A DNA stretch of 64,000 nt from Brevundimonas vitisensis (GCF_016656965.1 NZ_CP067977.1:2132501-2196500); one strand, 5' to 3'; shown: positions 10,221 through 18,918, numbered from the stretch's first letter. Notes: generated by a model not told the origin, from the letters alone. Program-made: numbers and translations.

Positions 10221-10982
10221 ATGATCTCGCTGACGGCCCCTGCCGCCTCGCCCTATCCGGCGCTCCGGACCCTGCGCGATCCGGTCCCGTCCCCGACGGC
10301 GCGGGACGAGACGCCGCGCGTCGCCCTGCCCAGCCTGTCCGAAATGCGCGACGCCCAGAAGGCGCAGAAGAAGGCGATGGCGGCGAAAAAGGTGCAGGCC
10401 GTGCGCGAACGCATGGACGCGCTGAAGCTGCTTGTTCGGATCGACCAGAAGTCCGCGCTGAAGATGACGGCAGAGCTGGCCAAGGAACTGAAATCGGCGG
10501 TGACCGACTATGTCGAGGCGGGCGGCAAGAACGTCACCGATGGCGACATGGCCATGATCCGCAAACAGGCGTCAGAGGCCCGTGACGCCGCCGACACCGC
10601 GGCCGATGGCGTGCCGGCCGCACCGGTGGAGGCAGATGGGGCACCGGCTGCCGCCGTCGATGCCGACGCCCGGCGCGCCCAACAGGCCTATGCCGTCGCC
10701 GCCGAGTTCGCCCAGGGCCAGGACCACCGCGCCGACCGCCTGGAGGCGGTCGAGAGCGCGGCCGTGGCGGATCGGGGGTTCTTTGAGCAGGTCAAGCTGG
10801 CGCTCGGCGAGCTGAAGAAAGCCCGCGAGGACATCAAGGCCGACTGGGCCCACACCCGCAAGCCGGGCCAGAAGGACTGGGACGCCTCGGATCAGGCCAT
10901 GGCCGAGCTCGAACAGGCGCTCGATTTCGCCCCCACAGGGGCACCGGAGCCGCTCTCCAGCGGGGCGTCCGTGAAAGCCTGA
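10221..10982 (+). CDS. Hypothetical Ala/Lys-rich helical protein
   Basis: A 253-residue protein of unknown family. The ATG at 10221 follows CGGAGAG, which rules out the longer Arg-rich extension. Residues 45 to about 110 are charged and helical (runs of Lys, Gln, Ala) and likely coiled coil; the rest is Ala-rich and low in complexity. There is no signal peptide or membrane segment. It is divergent from obgE and followed by a palindromic repeat. Composition resembles flagellar-associated or structural proteins, but nothing decides a role. Confidence 0.6.
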   Translation: MISLTAPAASPYPALRTLRDPVPSPTARDETPRVALPSLSEMRDAQKAQKKAMAAKKVQAVRERMDALKLLVRIDQKSALKMTAELAKELKSAVTDYVEAGGKNVTDGDMAMIRKQASEARDAADTAADGVPAAPVEADGAPAAAVDADARRAQQAYAVAAEFAQGQDHRADRLEAVESAAVADRGFFEQVKLALGELKKAREDIKADWAHTRKPGQKDWDASDQAMAELEQALDFAPTGAPEPLSSGASVKA

Positions 10983-11015
10983 ACCTAGGAACGATCGACA
11001 GTCGCCCGCTCTCTC

Positions 11016-11140
11016 CGTCATTCCGGGGCTTGGCGCTGCCAAGAACCCGGAACCCAGGGCCTCAGTCCGGGTCGGCGAGTTGACGCCGGAGACTGCTCTC
11101 CTGGGTTCCGGGTTCGCTCTGCGAGCGCCCCGGAATGACG
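11016..11140. repeat. Nested intergenic inverted repeat
   Basis: Outer arms of 13 nt (11016-11028 and 11128-11140) are perfect inverted copies ending in the word CGTCATTCCGGGG. Inner arms of 16 nt (11043-11058 and 11100-11115) are also perfect. The 125-nt unit lies between the convergent ends of the 10221 gene and ald and could fold into a long hairpin, perhaps acting as a bidirectional terminator. It looks like a dispersed palindromic element, though no second copy lies in this window. Confidence 0.8.
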
Positions 11141-11162
11141 GTGACCTGGCAGCGGGAAAGGA

Positions 11163-12281
11163 TCAGCCCTTGGCCCAGACGCCGAACGGGTCGCTCCAGT
11201 CCAGACCCAGGGCCTGGGCCACCGCCGGATAGGTGATCTCGCCGCGCAGGACGTTCAGGCCGCGCGCCAGGTGCGGATCGGCCTTCAGCGCGTCCAGGCC
11301 CTTGTTCGCCAGAGCCAGGCCGAAGGGCAGGGTGGCGTTGTTCAGGGCTTCGGAACTGGTGCGCGGTGCGGCGCCCGGCATGTTGGCGACGCAATAGTGG
11401 ACGACGCCATCGACGGTATAGGTCGGGTCCTCGTGGGTCGTGGCGTGGCTGGTCTCGAAACAGCCGCCCTGGTCGATGGCGACGTCGACCAGGACCGAGC
11501 CCGGCTTCATCAGCTTCAGATGCGCCTTCTTGACCAGCTTGGGCGCCTCGGCTCCCGGCACCAGGACGGCGCCGATCACTACATCCGCCTTCACGATCTC
11601 TTCCTCGATCGCGCCGATGGAGGAATAGCGGGTGATGACCCGCCCGCCCGTCACCTCGTCGATATAGGCCATGCGCGGGATCGACCGCTCCAGAACCACA
11701 ACCTCGGCCCCCAGACCCATGGCCATGCGGGCGGCGTTAAGGCCGACGACACCGCCGCCCAGCACCAGCACCCGCGCCGGGGCCACGCCCGGAACGCCGC
11801 AGAACAGCAGGCCCATGCCGCCATTGTGCTTCAGCAGGGTCTCGGCGGCGGAAAAGACGGCGATCCGGCCGGCGACTTCCGACATCGGCGCCAAGAGGGG
11901 CAGTCCGCCCCGCGCGTCGGTGACGGTCTCATAGGCGATGGCCGCGCATTTCGACGCGATCAGGCCGCGCGTCTGTTCGGGGTCGGGGGCCAGATGCAGA
12001 TAGGTATAGAGGATCTGGTCCTCGCGAAGCATTTCCCACTCGACCTTCTGGGGCTCCTTCACCTTCACGATCATGTCGTTGTCGGCAAAGATCGTGGCGG
12101 CATCGGCGACGATGGCCGCACCGGCACGGACATAGTCGTCGTCGGTGAAGCCAGCGCCCAGGCCGGCTCCGGTCTGGATCGCAACCGTGTGACCATGGGC
12201 GACGTACTCGCGCACGGCCGTGGGGGTCAGGCCGACCCGGTGTTCGTTCTTCTTGATTTCCTTGGGCACACCGACGCGCAT
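11163..12281 (-). CDS. ald: Alanine dehydrogenase
   Basis: A 372-residue protein starting MRVGVPKEIKKNEHRVG, the signature N-terminus of alanine dehydrogenase; Arg15 and Lys75-type ligands belong to the conserved substrate site. The NAD-binding Rossmann segment is VLVLGGGVVGLNAA. It interconverts L-alanine with pyruvate and ammonia using NAD. The ATG at 12281 has AGGGAGAG upstream; the 19 extra codons of the longer frame have no family similarity. A divergent Lrp-type gene 141 nt away probably controls it, as for AldR in other bacteria. Confidence 0.96.
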   Translation of the reverse strand: MRVGVPKEIKKNEHRVGLTPTAVREYVAHGHTVAIQTGAGLGAGFTDDDYVRAGAAIVADAATIFADNDMIVKVKEPQKVEWEMLREDQILYTYLHLAPDPEQTRGLIASKCAAIAYETVTDARGGLPLLAPMSEVAGRIAVFSAAETLLKHNGGMGLLFCGVPGVAPARVLVLGGGVVGLNAARMAMGLGAEVVVLERSIPRMAYIDEVTGGRVITRYSSIGAIEEEIVKADVVIGAVLVPGAEAPKLVKKAHLKLMKPGSVLVDVAIDQGGCFETSHATTHEDPTYTVDGVVHYCVANMPGAAPRTSSEALNNATLPFGLALANKGLDALKADPHLARGLNVLRGEITYPAVAQALGLDWSDPFGVWAKG

Positions 12282-12371
12282 TTCACTCTCTCCCTGTGAG
12301 GCGCTCCACCAGACTGGATGGACGCCGTTTGACGGCAATCTAGCGCCGCCCGAAACGCAGCATCCTGTTCA

Positions 12372-12404
12372 TTTCGACGACTGAACGGCGTAAAGTCGCG
12401 GAAA
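12372..12404. promoter_or_regulatory. Candidate Lrp-type operator between ald and its regulator
   Basis: Imperfect inverted repeat: TTTCGACGACT (12372-12382) and AGTCGCGGAAA (12394-12404), 9 of 11 positions matching, with an 11-nt centre. It lies in the ald/Lrp divergent region, 19 nt before the regulator's start codon. Its size fits a dimer site of an Lrp/AsnC protein. Assignment rests on symmetry and position only. Confidence 0.45.
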
Positions 12405-12422
12405 CCCGCATGGATTGCCCAA

Positions 12423-12899
12423 ATGAAGACCGTTTCTGCCGTTGCCCTGGATGTCACCGACAGAAAGATGTTGCGCGCGCTTCAGGGTGATGGGCGCATG
12501 ACCAATACCGAACTGGCGCGGTCGGTGAACCTGTCGGAAAGCGCCTGCCTGCGCCGGCTTCGTGCGCTGGAAGCGGCCGGGGTCATCAGCCGCTATGCCG
12601 CCATCATCAACGAACGGGCTGTGGGCCTGCCCATCAGCGTCTTCGTCACCGTCACCCTGTCGTCCCAGGCCGAAAGCGCCCTGACGGCATTCGAGACGGC
12701 CATCGCCACCGTGCCCGAGGTGGTGGAATGCTATCTGATGACCGGGGGCTCGGACTATCTGCTGCGGCTGGTCCTGCGCGACGTCGACGACCTGGAAAGA
12801 GTGCATTCACGAGAGTTGACCCGCATTCCCGGCGTGACCCGCGTTTCCTCCAGCGTGGCCATGCGTACGGTCGTCAAGCGCGGTGCCCTGCCGGTTTGA
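12423..12899 (+). CDS. Lrp/AsnC-family transcriptional regulator, probable regulator of ald
   Basis: A 158-residue protein in standard Lrp layout. An N-terminal winged helix-turn-helix spans about residues 10-60 (DVTDRKMLRALQGDGRM, then LSESACLRRLRALEAAGVI). A C-terminal RAM ligand-binding domain follows (CYLMTGGSDYLLRLVLRDVDDLE). Such proteins sense amino acids as octamers. The divergent ald gene makes alanine-responsive control of alanine catabolism the likely role, as with AldR. The nearby inverted repeat at 12372-12404 may be its site. Confidence 0.9.
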   Translation: MKTVSAVALDVTDRKMLRALQGDGRMTNTELARSVNLSESACLRRLRALEAAGVISRYAAIINERAVGLPISVFVTVTLSSQAESALTAFETAIATVPEVVECYLMTGGSDYLLRLVLRDVDDLERVHSRELTRIPGVTRVSSSVAMRTVVKRGALPV

Positions 12900-12955
12900 C
12901 TTCGGACTTGCATCGCCTCTCTCGCCTGCCCAAGTCGAAGTCCGGACAGGCGGGG

Positions 12956-13447
12956 ATGGGCTCAATGGATCGTGAGACTTGGGGCTGGGGACTGGTTGCC
13001 GTGGCCTGTTCGCTGGTGCTGGCGATCAAGGGGCTGGGACTGTTACCCCTGGGCCTGTTCGCCCTGGCCGTCGTCTGCGCCGCCCATCGTCCAAGCCGCA
13101 ATCTGGTGACCGGGCCCCTGACCCGCTTCGTCGAGGGAAGGCCCCATCGCTGGCTGCTGATCGGACTGGGTGCCGCCCTGCTGTGGCAGCTGGTGGGCGT
13201 GGAGCTGGCGCTGCTGCTGGCCGGTGATGTCCTGGCCTATGTCGAGCTGATGGCTGCGGTCGGCCTGATCTCGGCCAATGCCCGGCTGGCTCCGGTCAAG
13301 GCGGCGGTCCTAGCCCGCGTCCAGCGCGTTCAAGCGGGTGTCGGTGCCGTCGCAAATCGGTTCGCCCGCTCGGTTCGCGCCCCGCGCCGGGCGCGGCCCC
13401 GTCGACCTAAGTGTGATGCCGGCGCTCCGGGCTGGGCTTACGCCTGA
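12956..13447 (+). CDS. Small inner-membrane protein of unknown function
   Basis: About 163 residues with two or three hydrophobic segments in the first 90 and near 95-115, then a basic Arg/Pro-rich C-terminal tail. Start uncertain: ATG at 12956, or 12965 three codons later. No domain recognised. Its 3' end runs into the oppositely oriented gene at 13407-13628, a 41-nt tail-to-tail overlap, so the two mRNAs are complementary at their ends. Confidence 0.6.
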   Translation: MGSMDRETWGWGLVAVACSLVLAIKGLGLLPLGLFALAVVCAAHRPSRNLVTGPLTRFVEGRPHRWLLIGLGAALLWQLVGVELALLLAGDVLAYVELMAAVGLISANARLAPVKAAVLARVQRVQAGVGAVANRFARSVRAPRRARPRRPKCDAGAPGWAYA

Positions 13448-13628
13448 CGCGCTGAGCCACGGCCACGATCAGCCAGACCGCTCCGATCGCCGCGAGAAGC
13501 TCGCCGAGGCCCTGGACCAGGCCGTAGCTGTAGAAGCCTTCGATCCCCGCCAGGACCTGCGCCAGGGCGATCATCGCCGCACCCTTGGCCAGCAGGACCA
13601 GGGGCCAGACGAAAGGGCCGGATTTCAT
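13407..13628 (-). CDS. Small membrane protein coupled to gabD
   Basis: A 73-residue protein with two predicted membrane helices (about 6-24 and 32-55) and a basic C-terminal tail ending in His-His-Thr. It starts at the ATG at 13628, which overlaps the gabD stop codon in an ATGA arrangement, indicating translational coupling. The family is unknown. The length and twin-helix pattern resemble small envelope proteins that accompany transport or dehydrogenase genes. Confidence 0.65.
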   Translation of the reverse strand: MKSGPFVWPLVLLAKGAAMIALAQVLAGIEGFYSYGLVQGLGELLAAIGAVWLIVAVAQRVRRKPSPERRHHT

Positions 13629-15079
13629 CTCAGGGCCAGGGTCACGGCCTTGACGTCCACATATTCGTCGATGCCGTGGATCGAGCCTTCGCGGCCATAG
13701 CCCGACTGTTTGACACCGCCGAACGGCGCCACGGCCGTGGAGATCAGGCCGGTGTTGACGCCGCACATCCCCGCCTCGATCCGCCGTCCGATCCGCATGG
13801 CCCGGTCCAGGTCGCGGGTGAACAGATAGGATGCCAGGCCGAAGTCGCTGTCATTGGCCTTGCCCACCACTTCGTCCTCGGTCTCGAAGGCGAACACGGG
13901 GATCAGGGGCCCGAACGTTTCCTCGCGTCGGAACAGGGCATCATCGCCGCCGAGCGTCACGGTCGGCTGGAAGAACCGCCCGCCCAGGGCGTGCCGCGCC
14001 CCGCCGGTCAGCACCCGTCCGCCCGAGGCCGTGACCTGTTTCAGGTGATCCTCGACCTTGTCGACCGCCTTGTCCTCGATCAGGGGGCCGACCTTGACCC
14101 CGTCCTCGAAGGCGGGACCCACGGGGATCTTGGCCACTTCCGCGGCCAGCTTTTCGGCATAGGCCTCCGCCACCGAGGCCTCGACATAGACGCGGTTGGG
14201 ACAGACGCAGGTCTGGCCGGAATTCCGGAACTTGCCCTTGATCGTCTCGGCCACGGCCAGGTCGATGTCGGCATCGGCGAACACGATCAGCGGGGCCGCC
14301 CCGCCCAACTCCATCGACACCCGCTTCAAGGTGGGCGCGCATTGCTCGGCCAGCTTGCGCCCCACCGGCGTCGATCCGGTGAAGGACAGTTTGCGGATCA
14401 GGGGCGAGGCCGTCAGCACCCCGCCGATCGTGGCGGCATCCCCGGTGACGACGCTCAGCGCCCCCTTGGGCAGCCCGGCCTCATGGGCCAGTTCGGCCAG
14501 GGCAATGGCGGTGAAGGGCGTCTGGCTGGCCGGCTTGACCACCGCCGTACAGCCTGCGGCAAAGGCCGGGCCCAGCTTCCGCGTCAGCATGGCGGCGGGG
14601 AAATTCCACGGTGTGATCAGAGCGCATGGCCCGACCGCCTGCCGGAACGTCAGGATGACATGGCCCAGCGGGCTGTCCTGGCTCTCGCCGATCAGCCGCT
14701 CGGCCTCGCCTGCGAACCACTTCAGAAAGCCGTTGGCATAGGTCACCTCGCCCTTGGCCTCCTCGAACGGCTTGCCGTTCTCCAGCGCCATCAGCGCCCC
14801 CAGGCCGTCCAGATGGTCGTCGATCAGCCCGGCCCAGGCCCGCAGGAAGGCCGCCCGCTTGTGCGGGTCTGATGTCGACCAATCGGCAAACGCGTCATGC
14901 GCTGCCTGGACAGCGCGCCCGGTCTCTGCGGTGCCCAGATCGGGGATGTGGCCCAGCACCTCGCCCGTCGCCGGGTCATCGACCGCGATGCCCGTGCCGT
15001 TTGCTGCGATGGCCTCCCCTGCGATCAGGGCGTGCTGGCGCAACAGTTTCAGACCGGCTTGGCGGGCGGCGGTGTTCAT
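13625..15079 (-). CDS. gabD: NAD(P)-dependent succinate-semialdehyde dehydrogenase
   Basis: A 484-residue aldehyde dehydrogenase of GabD length. It has the TPWNFPAAMLTRK cofactor segment, the SFTGSTPVG loop, the catalytic Glu in SMELGGAAP, and nucleophile Cys291 in GQTCVCPNR. Cys293 gives the CVC pair seen in redox-sensitive GabD enzymes. It oxidises succinate semialdehyde to succinate in the GABA shunt or related routes. The ATG at 15079 was chosen because the 39 codons upstream are non-homologous. No gabT is visible nearby. Confidence 0.92.
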   Translation of the reverse strand: MNTAARQAGLKLLRQHALIAGEAIAANGTGIAVDDPATGEVLGHIPDLGTAETGRAVQAAHDAFADWSTSDPHKRAAFLRAWAGLIDDHLDGLGALMALENGKPFEEAKGEVTYANGFLKWFAGEAERLIGESQDSPLGHVILTFRQAVGPCALITPWNFPAAMLTRKLGPAFAAGCTAVVKPASQTPFTAIALAELAHEAGLPKGALSVVTGDAATIGGVLTASPLIRKLSFTGSTPVGRKLAEQCAPTLKRVSMELGGAAPLIVFADADIDLAVAETIKGKFRNSGQTCVCPNRVYVEASVAEAYAEKLAAEVAKIPVGPAFEDGVKVGPLIEDKAVDKVEDHLKQVTASGGRVLTGGARHALGGRFFQPTVTLGGDDALFRREETFGPLIPVFAFETEDEVVGKANDSDFGLASYLFTRDLDRAMRIGRRIEAGMCGVNTGLISTAVAPFGGVKQSGYGREGSIHGIDEYVDVKAVTLALR

Positions 15080-15096
15080 CGGACGATCTCCAGACC

Positions 15097-16254
15097 TCAG
15101 CGGATGAAATGGGGCACGAAGCGAGAGGTGTTCCGCGTTATGCGCCCCTTGTCCTCGCGTAACGCCAGACCCGCCGGTTCGTCCCCGACGATCCACGAAC
15201 CGACGATCACATGCTGGCCATCGAACCGCGGCGGGGCATGCAGGGCCTGAAGGATGGCCGTGCCGTCATAGCCTGCGTCGATACCCTCCTCGCGCGCCTC
15301 GCCCTCGACGATGGCGATATTGGCCCCCTCGCGCGAGAACAGCGGCTTTCGCACATGATCGGGGCCCAGCCGCGACGCCGCCGGGTCGTTTTCGAAATAG
15401 GCTTCCAGCAGATTGGGATGGCCCGGGTGCCGCTCCCACAACAGGGGCAGGATCCCCTTGTTCGACAGGATGGCCTTCCATGCCGGTTCCAGAACCGTCA
15501 CTCCGGCCCCCGGCAGAGGCTCGGCATAGTCGTCGCGCAGCATCTGCTCCCAGGGATAGAGTTTGAACATGGCCTGGATCAGCCAGTTCTCGTCGTCGAC
15601 GAACTGGCCGTCCGCGTTCAAGCCGATCTGGTCGATGGCGATGAATTTCGGGTCCAGCCCCGCCTGCCGCGCCAGGTCTTCCAGGAACCGCACGGTCTGG
15701 CGGTCCTCGACGAAGTCCGCGTCCGAGCTGAAATGAACGAAGCCACCGTCCGGGAAGATGGCCCGGAACCGGTCGATCAGCTTTTCATGCAGGCTGTTGA
15801 ACTGGTCCGCATCGGCCGGCAGCGTCCCGTCCGCGATCCGGTCCTCCAGCCACAGCCACTGGAACACCGCCGTCTCGAACACACTGGTCGGGGTATCGGC
15901 ATTGTATTCGTAAAGCTTGGCCGGGGACTGGCCGTCGTAGGCGAAGTCGAACCGGCCATAAAGCGACGGCTCGGCCCGCTTCCAGCTGTCGGCGACATAG
16001 TCGCGAGAGGCCTCAGGGATTTCCAGCAGGCTCATCAGCCGCTCGGATTTCACTGCCTCGTCGACCAGGTCCAGACACAGGCCATGCAGTTCGGCCGTCG
16101 GGGCCTCGATCCCGTCCTCGATCTGTTCGAGGCTGAACTCATAGGCCGCACTCTCGTCCCAATATCGCTCGCCGGAATCGTGATGCCAGGTGAACCCCAC
16201 CGCATCGGCCCGCGCCTGCCAGTCGGGCCGGGGGTCCAGGGTCAGACGCTTCAT
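15097..16254 (-). CDS. yjfC: Glutathionylspermidine synthase-like ATP-grasp protein (YjfC/YgiC type)
   Basis: A 385-residue protein matching the stand-alone synthetase domain of glutathionylspermidine synthase. It starts with the family N-terminus (RADAVGFTWH, then YWDESAAYEFSLEQIE) and later has FDFAYDGQSPAKLYEYNADTPTS-type blocks (about 105-125). ATP-grasp residues lie in the KPLFSREGANI and QALHAPPRFDGQHVIVGSWI stretches near the C-terminus. It lacks the amidase half, as in E. coli YjfC and YgiC, whose substrates are unsettled. It closes the PspA/DUF2170 minus-strand unit, so it belongs to the yjf-like set here. Confidence 0.88.
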   Translation of the reverse strand: MKRLTLDPRPDWQARADAVGFTWHHDSGERYWDESAAYEFSLEQIEDGIEAPTAELHGLCLDLVDEAVKSERLMSLLEIPEASRDYVADSWKRAEPSLYGRFDFAYDGQSPAKLYEYNADTPTSVFETAVFQWLWLEDRIADGTLPADADQFNSLHEKLIDRFRAIFPDGGFVHFSSDADFVEDRQTVRFLEDLARQAGLDPKFIAIDQIGLNADGQFVDDENWLIQAMFKLYPWEQMLRDDYAEPLPGAGVTVLEPAWKAILSNKGILPLLWERHPGHPNLLEAYFENDPAASRLGPDHVRKPLFSREGANIAIVEGEAREEGIDAGYDGTAILQALHAPPRFDGQHVIVGSWIVGDEPAGLALREDKGRITRNTSRFVPHFIR

Positions 16255-16264
16255 GGGTTACTCC

Positions 16265-16414
16265 GTCTCCTCCCCATCAAGGATGGGGAGGGGGACCACG
16301 AAGTGGTGGAGGGGCTCTTTCCGCCACACGATCGCGTCCGGTTAAACACCCCCTCCGTCACGGCGCTAAGACGCGCCGCGCCACCTCCCCATCGCTTCGC
16401 GACAGGGAGGAGAC
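16265..16414. repeat. Intergenic palindromic repeat, copy A
   Basis: A 150-nt unit bounded by perfect 10-nt inverted arms (16265-16274 and 16405-16414). It contains the 25-nt block 16291-16315, which recurs with two changes at 30238-30262. Both copies also carry a GCGTCCGG word followed by a CCCCCTCC run. It fills the gap between the yjfC-like and pspA-like genes and so may affect transcript processing of that unit. Confidence 0.8.
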
Positions 16415-16417
16415 AGT

Positions 16418-17161
16418 TCAGCCCCGGTCCTTGTCCACCGGCACGCTGGTGCCGATCATCGGCGTGACCACTGTCACCGGACGGGCCGAAAGCCGGGCCA
16501 GGACGTCGTCGGCCGAAGAGTGGCCGGGCAGAATGCCTGCTTCACGCAATTTGGCGTCCAGATCGGCGCCGGTGCGCTTGTCTTCCAGTTCCTGGCCAGC
16601 CCGCAGCTTTTCTTCGTTGATGGCCTGGCGCTGCTTGATGCGTTGCAGGCTGTCGGCGGCCGATCCGATCCGCGACTGGGCCCCCGCCGATTGCAGGGCG
16701 ACCGAGGTCTGGGCCCGCTGGACCGAGTCGTTCACCTTCACGATGTCGATCTCGCGCCGCAGGGTCTCGATCTTCTGATCGGTGGTGGCGATGGCCGTGC
16801 GCAGGCGGGCTTCAGCCGCCTTCATGTCCTCGATCAGCGGCCCGCGCGTGCCGATCTCGGTTTCCAGCTCGGCGATCCGCTGGGCGACCTCGCGCGCCAG
16901 ATCCTCGCGACCCTGCGACAGGGCGCTGCGGACCGAGCTTTCGTACTTGGCGATCTGCTCGCCGAAGCTCTTGAGTTCGTTCTCGGCCATCCGGCGACGG
17001 GCGACCAGTCCGGCCAGGTCGTCGCGGGCCTTGCCCTGGGCGTTGTCGGCGTCGCGGATCTCCTGGTCCAGGATCTTCAGCGCATTGGCATCGACCACCC
17101 CTTGGGCGGCGTCATGGGCGGTGCCGCGGAACAGGGCGGACAGTTTGGCGAGCATGGACAT
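16418..17161 (-). CDS. yjfJ: PspA/IM30-family membrane-stress protein (YjfJ type)
   Basis: A 247-residue, almost entirely helical protein with the PspA/IM30 coiled coil spanning roughly residues 25-190 (LDQEIRDADNAQGKARDDLAG and following heptads). The N-terminal amphipathic helix MSMLAKLSALFRG fits membrane binding. PspA proteins polymerise on damaged inner membranes. Its neighbours (DUF2170 upstream, synthetase downstream, DUF2491/DUF350/DUF1190 divergent) make it the YjfJ type rather than a classic PspF-controlled PspA; pspBC are absent. Start at 17161; an alternative ATG lies two codons inside. Confidence 0.9.
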   Translation of the reverse strand: MSMLAKLSALFRGTAHDAAQGVVDANALKILDQEIRDADNAQGKARDDLAGLVARRRMAENELKSFGEQIAKYESSVRSALSQGREDLAREVAQRIAELETEIGTRGPLIEDMKAAEARLRTAIATTDQKIETLRREIDIVKVNDSVQRAQTSVALQSAGAQSRIGSAADSLQRIKQRQAINEEKLRAGQELEDKRTGADLDAKLREAGILPGHSSADDVLARLSARPVTVVTPMIGTSVPVDKDRG

Positions 17162-17183
17162 GTCTTCGATTTCCCCGGGTGGA

Positions 17184-17633
17184 TCAGGCGGCCGTGTCGG
17201 CGCCGAAGGTTTCACGCAGTTCGGTCGCATCGATGGCGTTCTGGGCCAGGGTGCGCAGTTCGATCAGTATGGTCTGCAGGCTGGTCCGGCACGACAGCTC
17301 GCCCATCAGCTCATAGACGTCTTCGCCCCCGACCGAGGTAATGGCGAAGTTCGACAGGGGCACGATCCGCTGGGCCTTCAGAAGGAATTCGTTGAACGCG
17401 TGCCGGTCGTTCTGCTCGGCCACGGGCCACAGCAGGACCGAGCAGACGATCTGGTCGCCGCCGACGCTCAGATAGATCGGCAGGTCGCCGAAGTCGTGCA
17501 TGGTGGCCAGCAGGACCGGATCGGCCCCCTCCACGACCCGCAGGCTCAGCTCGCCGTCGCGGATCAAGGGCGATGCGTCCAGCGCCGCCTTGATGGCGGG
17601 CACGGTCCAGGCAGTTTCGATCACGGCATCCAT
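17184..17633 (-). CDS. yjfI: DUF2170 protein (YjfI type)
   Basis: A 149-residue acidic soluble protein with the DUF2170 pattern: VLLATMHDFGDLPIYLSVGG, then VCSVLLWPVAEQNDRHAFNEF, and a C-terminal EDVYELMGELSCRTSL. It begins the minus-strand unit and is followed by the PspA homologue after 22 nt, exactly as in E. coli yjfIJ. The biochemical role is unknown; constant association with a PspA protein suggests it regulates or chaperones it. Confidence 0.87.
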   Translation of the reverse strand: MDAVIETAWTVPAIKAALDASPLIRDGELSLRVVEGADPVLLATMHDFGDLPIYLSVGGDQIVCSVLLWPVAEQNDRHAFNEFLLKAQRIVPLSNFAITSVGGEDVYELMGELSCRTSLQTILIELRTLAQNAIDATELRETFGADTAA

Positions 17634-17780
17634 CGGTCAGTCAGCTCCGAAAGCGGGTGTGGCCTTAAAGGTGTGGGGTCCGGTCGTCAGGACAAGCCCC
17701 CTCGGTGGCTTCCTGTAGCGTAATCCTCAGCGCGCCAACATCCCGCTCGCGGCCGGGGCCGTTCCGCGATAGGAGAGGAT

Positions 17781-18425
17781 ATGTTCAAGCGTCTGTTCGG
17801 ACAGAAGCCGTCGGAGCCGGTCAGGACCCTGGCCGAAGTCCGCAACATCACGGTCGGTCGGACCGTGGCCCTGGACCCCTTGGCCTGGCGGCGCCTGGGT
17901 GCGGATACCCATTTTGCGCTCGATCGCGACGCGCTGGAGATTACGGCCCAGGGCGTGGTGGCCCTGGACGGCGGCACCTTCGTGCATCGCTTCTATACCG
18001 ACGACCATGTGATGCTTCAGGCCATGAGCGACGACGAGGCCGGGCAGGTCGCCTACGACTTCACCCTGTTCACGCCCTGGTCGTCTGCCTATCCGCCCGA
18101 CGATCGCGCCCGGCGGCTGTGGCGTGACCGATTGTCCGAGCCGGTCTTCAAGGGCGCACCCGAGGGCCTGCCCGAATATCCCCGCTTCTGGTTCAGCGAA
18201 GACGACGCCCGTCAGCCGCCGGTCACCCTGTGGGAAAGCATCTATGACGACCGCACGGCGACCACGCCCTACGCCAAGATCTTCCAGACCTGCATGCTTT
18301 ATGCCCGCGATCTGCCCGACGGACGCGAACTGATGATTGCCCTGGAGCAGGAGCCCGAAGGGGGCGACGTCAGTCATGAGATCATGATCGGCATCCCCCT
18401 GGAAATGGCGGAGTTCCGGGCGTGA
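17781..18425 (+). CDS. yjfK: DUF2491 protein (YjfK type)
   Basis: A 214-residue soluble protein matching DUF2491. It has an RTVALDPLAWRRLG segment, an acidic centre with FVHRFYTDDHVMLQAMS, a conserved FWFSEDD turn, and C-terminal LMIALEQEPEGGDVSHEIMIG. An RBS (AGGAG) lies at about 17772. It starts the plus-strand arm of the yjf-like module, divergent from the DUF2170 gene across 147 nt that presumably holds both promoters. Function unknown; in E. coli it lies between the PspA homologue and the DUF350 protein. Confidence 0.85.
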   Translation: MFKRLFGQKPSEPVRTLAEVRNITVGRTVALDPLAWRRLGADTHFALDRDALEITAQGVVALDGGTFVHRFYTDDHVMLQAMSDDEAGQVAYDFTLFTPWSSAYPPDDRARRLWRDRLSEPVFKGAPEGLPEYPRFWFSEDDARQPPVTLWESIYDDRTATTPYAKIFQTCMLYARDLPDGRELMIALEQEPEGGDVSHEIMIGIPLEMAEFRA

Positions 18426-18499
18426 ACGACCCTCACTCTCTTCGTCACTCCCGATCGCTGCGTGCCAGCGGATAACGGAAGCCAACAGGAGCTAAACCC

Positions 18500-18910
18500 A
18501 TGGACTGGTTCGCGTTTCAGACGGGGGCGATCGCCTTCATCATCGCCTTTGCTGCGGCGGTGGTGTTCTTCGTGGCGTTCAAGTACGTCTATCAGTGGGT
18601 CACGCCCTATCATGAGCGGGATCTGATCCGTCAGGGCAATACGGCGGCTGCCGTCGCGCTGGGCGGGGCTCTGATCGGCTATGTCCTGCCGCTGGCCTCG
18701 GCCTTGTCGCACACCGTCAGCCTTCCGGAATTTGCGGCCTGGGCCCTGCTGGCCGGGGTGATCCAGATCGTCGCCTTCATCGTCGTCAGCCGCTTTGTCT
18801 ACAAGGCCCTGGCTGCCCGGATCGAGGCTGGCGAGCTGGCGGCGGGGGTCTATCTGGCCTCCATCTCCATCGGCGTCGGTCTGCTCAACGCTGCCTGCAT
18901 GACGGCCTGA
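18500..18910 (+). CDS. yjfL: DUF350 membrane protein (YjfL type)
   Basis: A 136-residue protein with four hydrophobic helices, consistent with two DUF350 repeats. It contains the typical VTPYHERDLIRQGNTAAAVALGGALIGYVLPLAS region (about 33-66), with glycine-rich packing in the second helix. DUF350 proteins are inner-membrane proteins of unknown, possibly channel-like, function that travel with PspA and synthetase genes. A good AGGAG precedes the ATG. Confidence 0.87.
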   Translation: MDWFAFQTGAIAFIIAFAAAVVFFVAFKYVYQWVTPYHERDLIRQGNTAAAVALGGALIGYVLPLASALSHTVSLPEFAAWALLAGVIQIVAFIVVSRFVYKALAARIEAGELAAGVYLASISIGVGLLNAACMTA

Positions 18911-18918
18911 GGCGCATC

